Shown: positions 15,098 through 16,588 of the stretch, in pieces
Position numbering within the stretch: position 1 is the first letter of the stretch
How the letters are laid out: each line of letters begins with the position of its first letter
Position numbers and translations under genes: made by a program
The notes under the pieces: generated by a model
What the model was told of the DNA's origin: nothing
What the model saw: the letters and a program-made list of their open reading frames with translations, nothing else
Database searches by the model: none
Assembly (NCBI GenBank): GCA_005888865.1
Contig: VBCL01000113.1
Coordinates: forward strand, 1-16,588
Length of the DNA: 16,588 nucleotides
Direction: 5' to 3'
Source of the DNA: Betaproteobacteria bacterium
Lineage (GTDB): Bacteria; Pseudomonadota; Gammaproteobacteria; Burkholderiales; Casimicrobiaceae

Positions 15098-15774
15098 CCG
15101 ATGCCGCGCCGACAGTCATCGCGATCGACGGCCCCGCCGCGTCGGGCAAGGGCACCATCGCGCAAGGGGTCGCGCGGGCTCTGGGGTTCCACTACCTCGA
15201 CAGCGGGTCGCTGTATCGGCTGGTCGCGTTGAAGGCGCTGCAGGCCGGCACTGCACTCGACGACGAGTCGGGGCTCGCCCGCGTGGCCGAGACTTTGAAT
15301 TCCGGGTTTGTCGACGGCCGGACCTTTCTCGACGGCGTCGACGTTGGCAGCGCCATCCATACCGAAGCGGTGGCCACCGCAGCCTCCCGGGTCGCCGTGG
15401 TGGCAGGGGTCCGCCGAGCGCTGCTCGGGCGGCAGAGGGCGTTCCGGCGGCGGCCGGGGCTGGTCGCCGACGGTCGCGACATGGGGACGGTGGTCTTCCC
15501 GGACGCCGCGCTCAAGGTCTACATCACCGCCAGCCCCGAGGAGCGGGCAGGCCGCCGTTATAAGCAGTTGATAGAAAAAGGAAACTCCGTTACACTTGAA
15601 AGTCTTTTGCGCGATATCCGGGAACGGGACGCGCGCGACAGTAGCCGAGCGGCAGCACCGCTCAAGCCCGCTGCCGACGCCATCATTCTGGACACGACCG
15701 GCCTCTCTATCGAGGCGGGCGTCGCCTTTGTGTTGGCGCGCTACCGCGAGCTGGGATCGGAGCATGGACACTGA
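15094..15774 (+). CDS. cmk: Cytidylate kinase
   Basis: Cmk phosphorylates CMP and dCMP with ATP, recycling nucleotides from RNA and lipid turnover. The 226-residue protein has a P-loop GPAASGKGT (13-21), the substrate-site YLDSGSLYR (35-42; Gly-Ala-Met/Leu is commoner than Gly-Ser-Leu), [17 protein letters not shown] (127-143) and the lid [10 protein letters not shown] (177-186). I chose the ATG at 15094, which overlaps the aroA stop; an upstream in-frame extension lies inside aroA and is not conserved. An AT-rich patch in codons 159-168 contains a promoter-like sequence for downstream rpsA. The aroA-cmk-rpsA order is widespread in proteobacteria. Confidence 0.97.
   Translation: MTDAAPTVIAIDGPAASGKGTIAQGVARALGFHYLDSGSLYRLVALKALQAGTALDDESGLARVAETLNSGFVDGRTFLDGVDVGSAIHTEAVATAASRVAVVAGVRRALLGRQRAFRRRPGLVADGRDMGTVVFPDAALKVYITASPEERAGRRYKQLIEKGNSVTLESLLRDIRERDARDSSRAAAPLKPAADAIILDTTGLSIEAGVAFVLARYRELGSEHGH
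15568..15596 (+). promoter_or_regulatory. Candidate rpsA promoter inside cmk
   Basis: TTGATA (15568-15573, five of six matches) and TACACT (15591-15596, four of six) are separated by exactly 17 bp, inside an unusually AT-rich stretch of an otherwise GC-rich gene. In E. coli, rpsA promoters also lie within cmk. The encoded residues are typical of Cmk, so the AT-richness comes from codon choice. Start of transcription would be near 15603, about 330 nt before rpsA. Confidence 0.4.
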
Positions 15775-15933
15775 CGCGCAGGATCCAGGGAAATTGACCG
15801 CGCATTGAAGCAACAAGGCAATCGAGCGTCGCCTCGCCGGACGAAACACGGGCTGTCCGGCGCCGCGGCATGACCCACCAGACCCGTCGTCACGCCCGTG
15901 ACGACGAATGAAGCAATAGGAAACCGTTTACTC
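15775..15933 (+). promoter_or_regulatory. rpsA leader with two inverted repeats
   Basis: The 159-bp gap holds two perfect stems. The first pairs CGCCGGAC (15835-15842) with GTCCGGCG (15855-15862) around a 12-nt loop. The second pairs CGTCGTCACG (15885-15894) with CGTGACGACG (15897-15906) and is almost a continuous palindrome. No T-tract follows, so termination is unlikely. Structured leaders are known to mediate autogenous control of S1 in gammaproteobacteria; the same role here is inference. A weak TTGACC (15794-15799) with GGCAAT 17 bp later could be another promoter. Only a poor AGGAAA precedes the start. Confidence 0.5.
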
Positions 15934-16588
15934 ATGGCAACTGCCACCACCAACCAACCCGCCCAACCGCAGGAAAATTTCGCCGCACTGTTCGAGGAGT
16001 CCCTCGCGCGGCAGGAAATGCGGCAGGGCGAACTGATCACCGCCGAAGTCACCCGCGTCGATTACAACATCGTCGTCGTCAACGCCGGGCTGAAGTCGGA
16101 AAGCTTCATTCCCATCGAGGAATTCAAGAACGACAAGGGCGAGGTCGAGGTCAAGGCCGGCGACTTCGTCACCGTCGCCATCGAAAGCCTCGAAGACGGC
16201 TACGGCGAGACCCGCCTGTCGCGCGACAAGGCCAAGCGCCTCAAGGCGTGGACGGATCTCGAAACCTCGATGGAGCAGGGCAATGTCGTCCAGGGCTGGG
16301 TCACCGGCAAAGTGAAGGGCGGCCTCACCGTCATGGTCAACGGCATCCGCGCGTTCCTTCCGGGGTCGCGCGTCGACATCCGCCCGGTGAAGGACACCGG
16401 TCCCTTCGAGGGCAAGCAGCTCGACTTCAAGGTCATCAAGCTTGACCGCAAGCGCAACAACGTCGTCGTGTCGCGCCGCGCCGTGCTCGAAGCGAGCCTG
16501 GGCGCCGAGCGCGAGGAGCTCCTGAAGACGCTGCAGGAGGGCGCCGTAGTCAAGGGCGTGGTCAAGAACATCACCGATTACGGTGCGT
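15934..16588 (+). CDS. rpsA: 30S ribosomal protein S1 (5' part, cut by the window end)
   Basis: S1 binds mRNA and the 30S subunit and helps start translation of structured or weakly Shine-Dalgarno-led messages. Only the first 218 codons are present and the frame stays open to the window edge; the usual protein is about 560 residues. Visible parts are the N-terminal ribosome-binding segment [21 protein letters not shown]1 domain 1 (about 30-98, [20 protein letters not shown]), domain 2 (about 116-182, [38 protein letters not shown] end) and the beginning of domain 3 ([14 protein letters not shown]). I chose the ATG at 15934 because it is the first in frame and leads straight into the conserved N-terminus. 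It lacks a strong ribosome-binding site, as is common for rpsA. Confidence 0.97.
   Translation, partial: MATATTNQPAQPQENFAALFEESLARQEMRQGELITAEVTRVDYNIVVVNAGLKSESFIPIEEFKNDKGEVEVKAGDFVTVAIESLEDGYGETRLSRDKAKRLKAWTDLETSMEQGNVVQGWVTGKVKGGLTVMVNGIRAFLPGSRVDIRPVKDTGPFEGKQLDFKVIKLDRKRNNVVVSRRAVLEASLGAEREELLKTLQEGAVVKGVVKNITDYGA

Noticed and set aside
14971..15849. 292-codon minus-strand frame across aroA and cmk
   Set aside because: It crosses two well-supported genes antisense and has no recognisable protein features.
1..16588. Mobile elements, phage genes, CRISPR arrays, tRNA or rRNA genes
   Set aside because: I looked for transposase motifs, regularly spaced long repeats and tRNA/rRNA signatures on both strands and saw none.

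Overview
The window is chromosomal DNA from a GC-rich proteobacterium, most likely a betaproteobacterium. Three things support this: the betaproteobacterial form of OmpA (a short W/C-rich head, a proline hinge and an OmpA peptidoglycan-binding tail), the run gyrA-pheA-hisC-tyrA-aroA-cmk-rpsA, and the adjoining mtaD-ubiG-gph block. I see no tRNA, rRNA, insertion sequence, phage gene or CRISPR array. Coding density is high, and the many long antisense frames are high-GC shadows.

Left part (1-3154, minus strand): dapC (N-succinyldiaminopimelate aminotransferase, lysine and peptidoglycan precursor pathway), then a LytS-type membrane histidine kinase and its LytTR response regulator, whose ends overlap by 11 bp. 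A pair of 9-bp direct repeats 12 bp apart lies just upstream of the kinase and has the geometry of a LytTR operator.

Middle (3156-7705): a solitary gspC-like gene (type II secretion) on the plus strand starts one base from the dapC start and ends convergently with gph. On the minus strand, ompA comes first, followed by a strong terminator, then mtaD, ubiG and gph. Two intergenic spots, after gspC/gph and after mtaD, carry arrays of an 8-bp repeat (GTGAACNN) arranged as inverted pairs. In all three genes that end there, the TGA stop codon is itself part of the first repeat unit. I consider this the most unusual structure in the window.

The 7706-8057 gap separates divergent ompA and gyrA. It holds a good sigma-70-type ompA promoter and a predicted leader of about 130 nt that would begin with a hairpin.

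Right part (8058-16588, plus strand): gyrA, then a tightly packed aromatic amino acid cluster (pheA, hisC, tyrA, aroA), cmk, and the first 218 codons of rpsA. Together these genes take shikimate-pathway intermediates to chorismate, phenylalanine and tyrosine, and link to CMP phosphorylation and ribosomal protein S1. serC, which usually sits between gyrA and pheA in this cluster, is absent. The rpsA leader contains two clear inverted repeats, and a plausible internal promoter lies in cmk.

I found no wholly new multi-gene system. The observations worth following are the octamer/stop-codon arrays, the candidate LytTR operator, the ompA 5' hairpin, the rpsA leader and the possible MupP identity of the gph-like gene.
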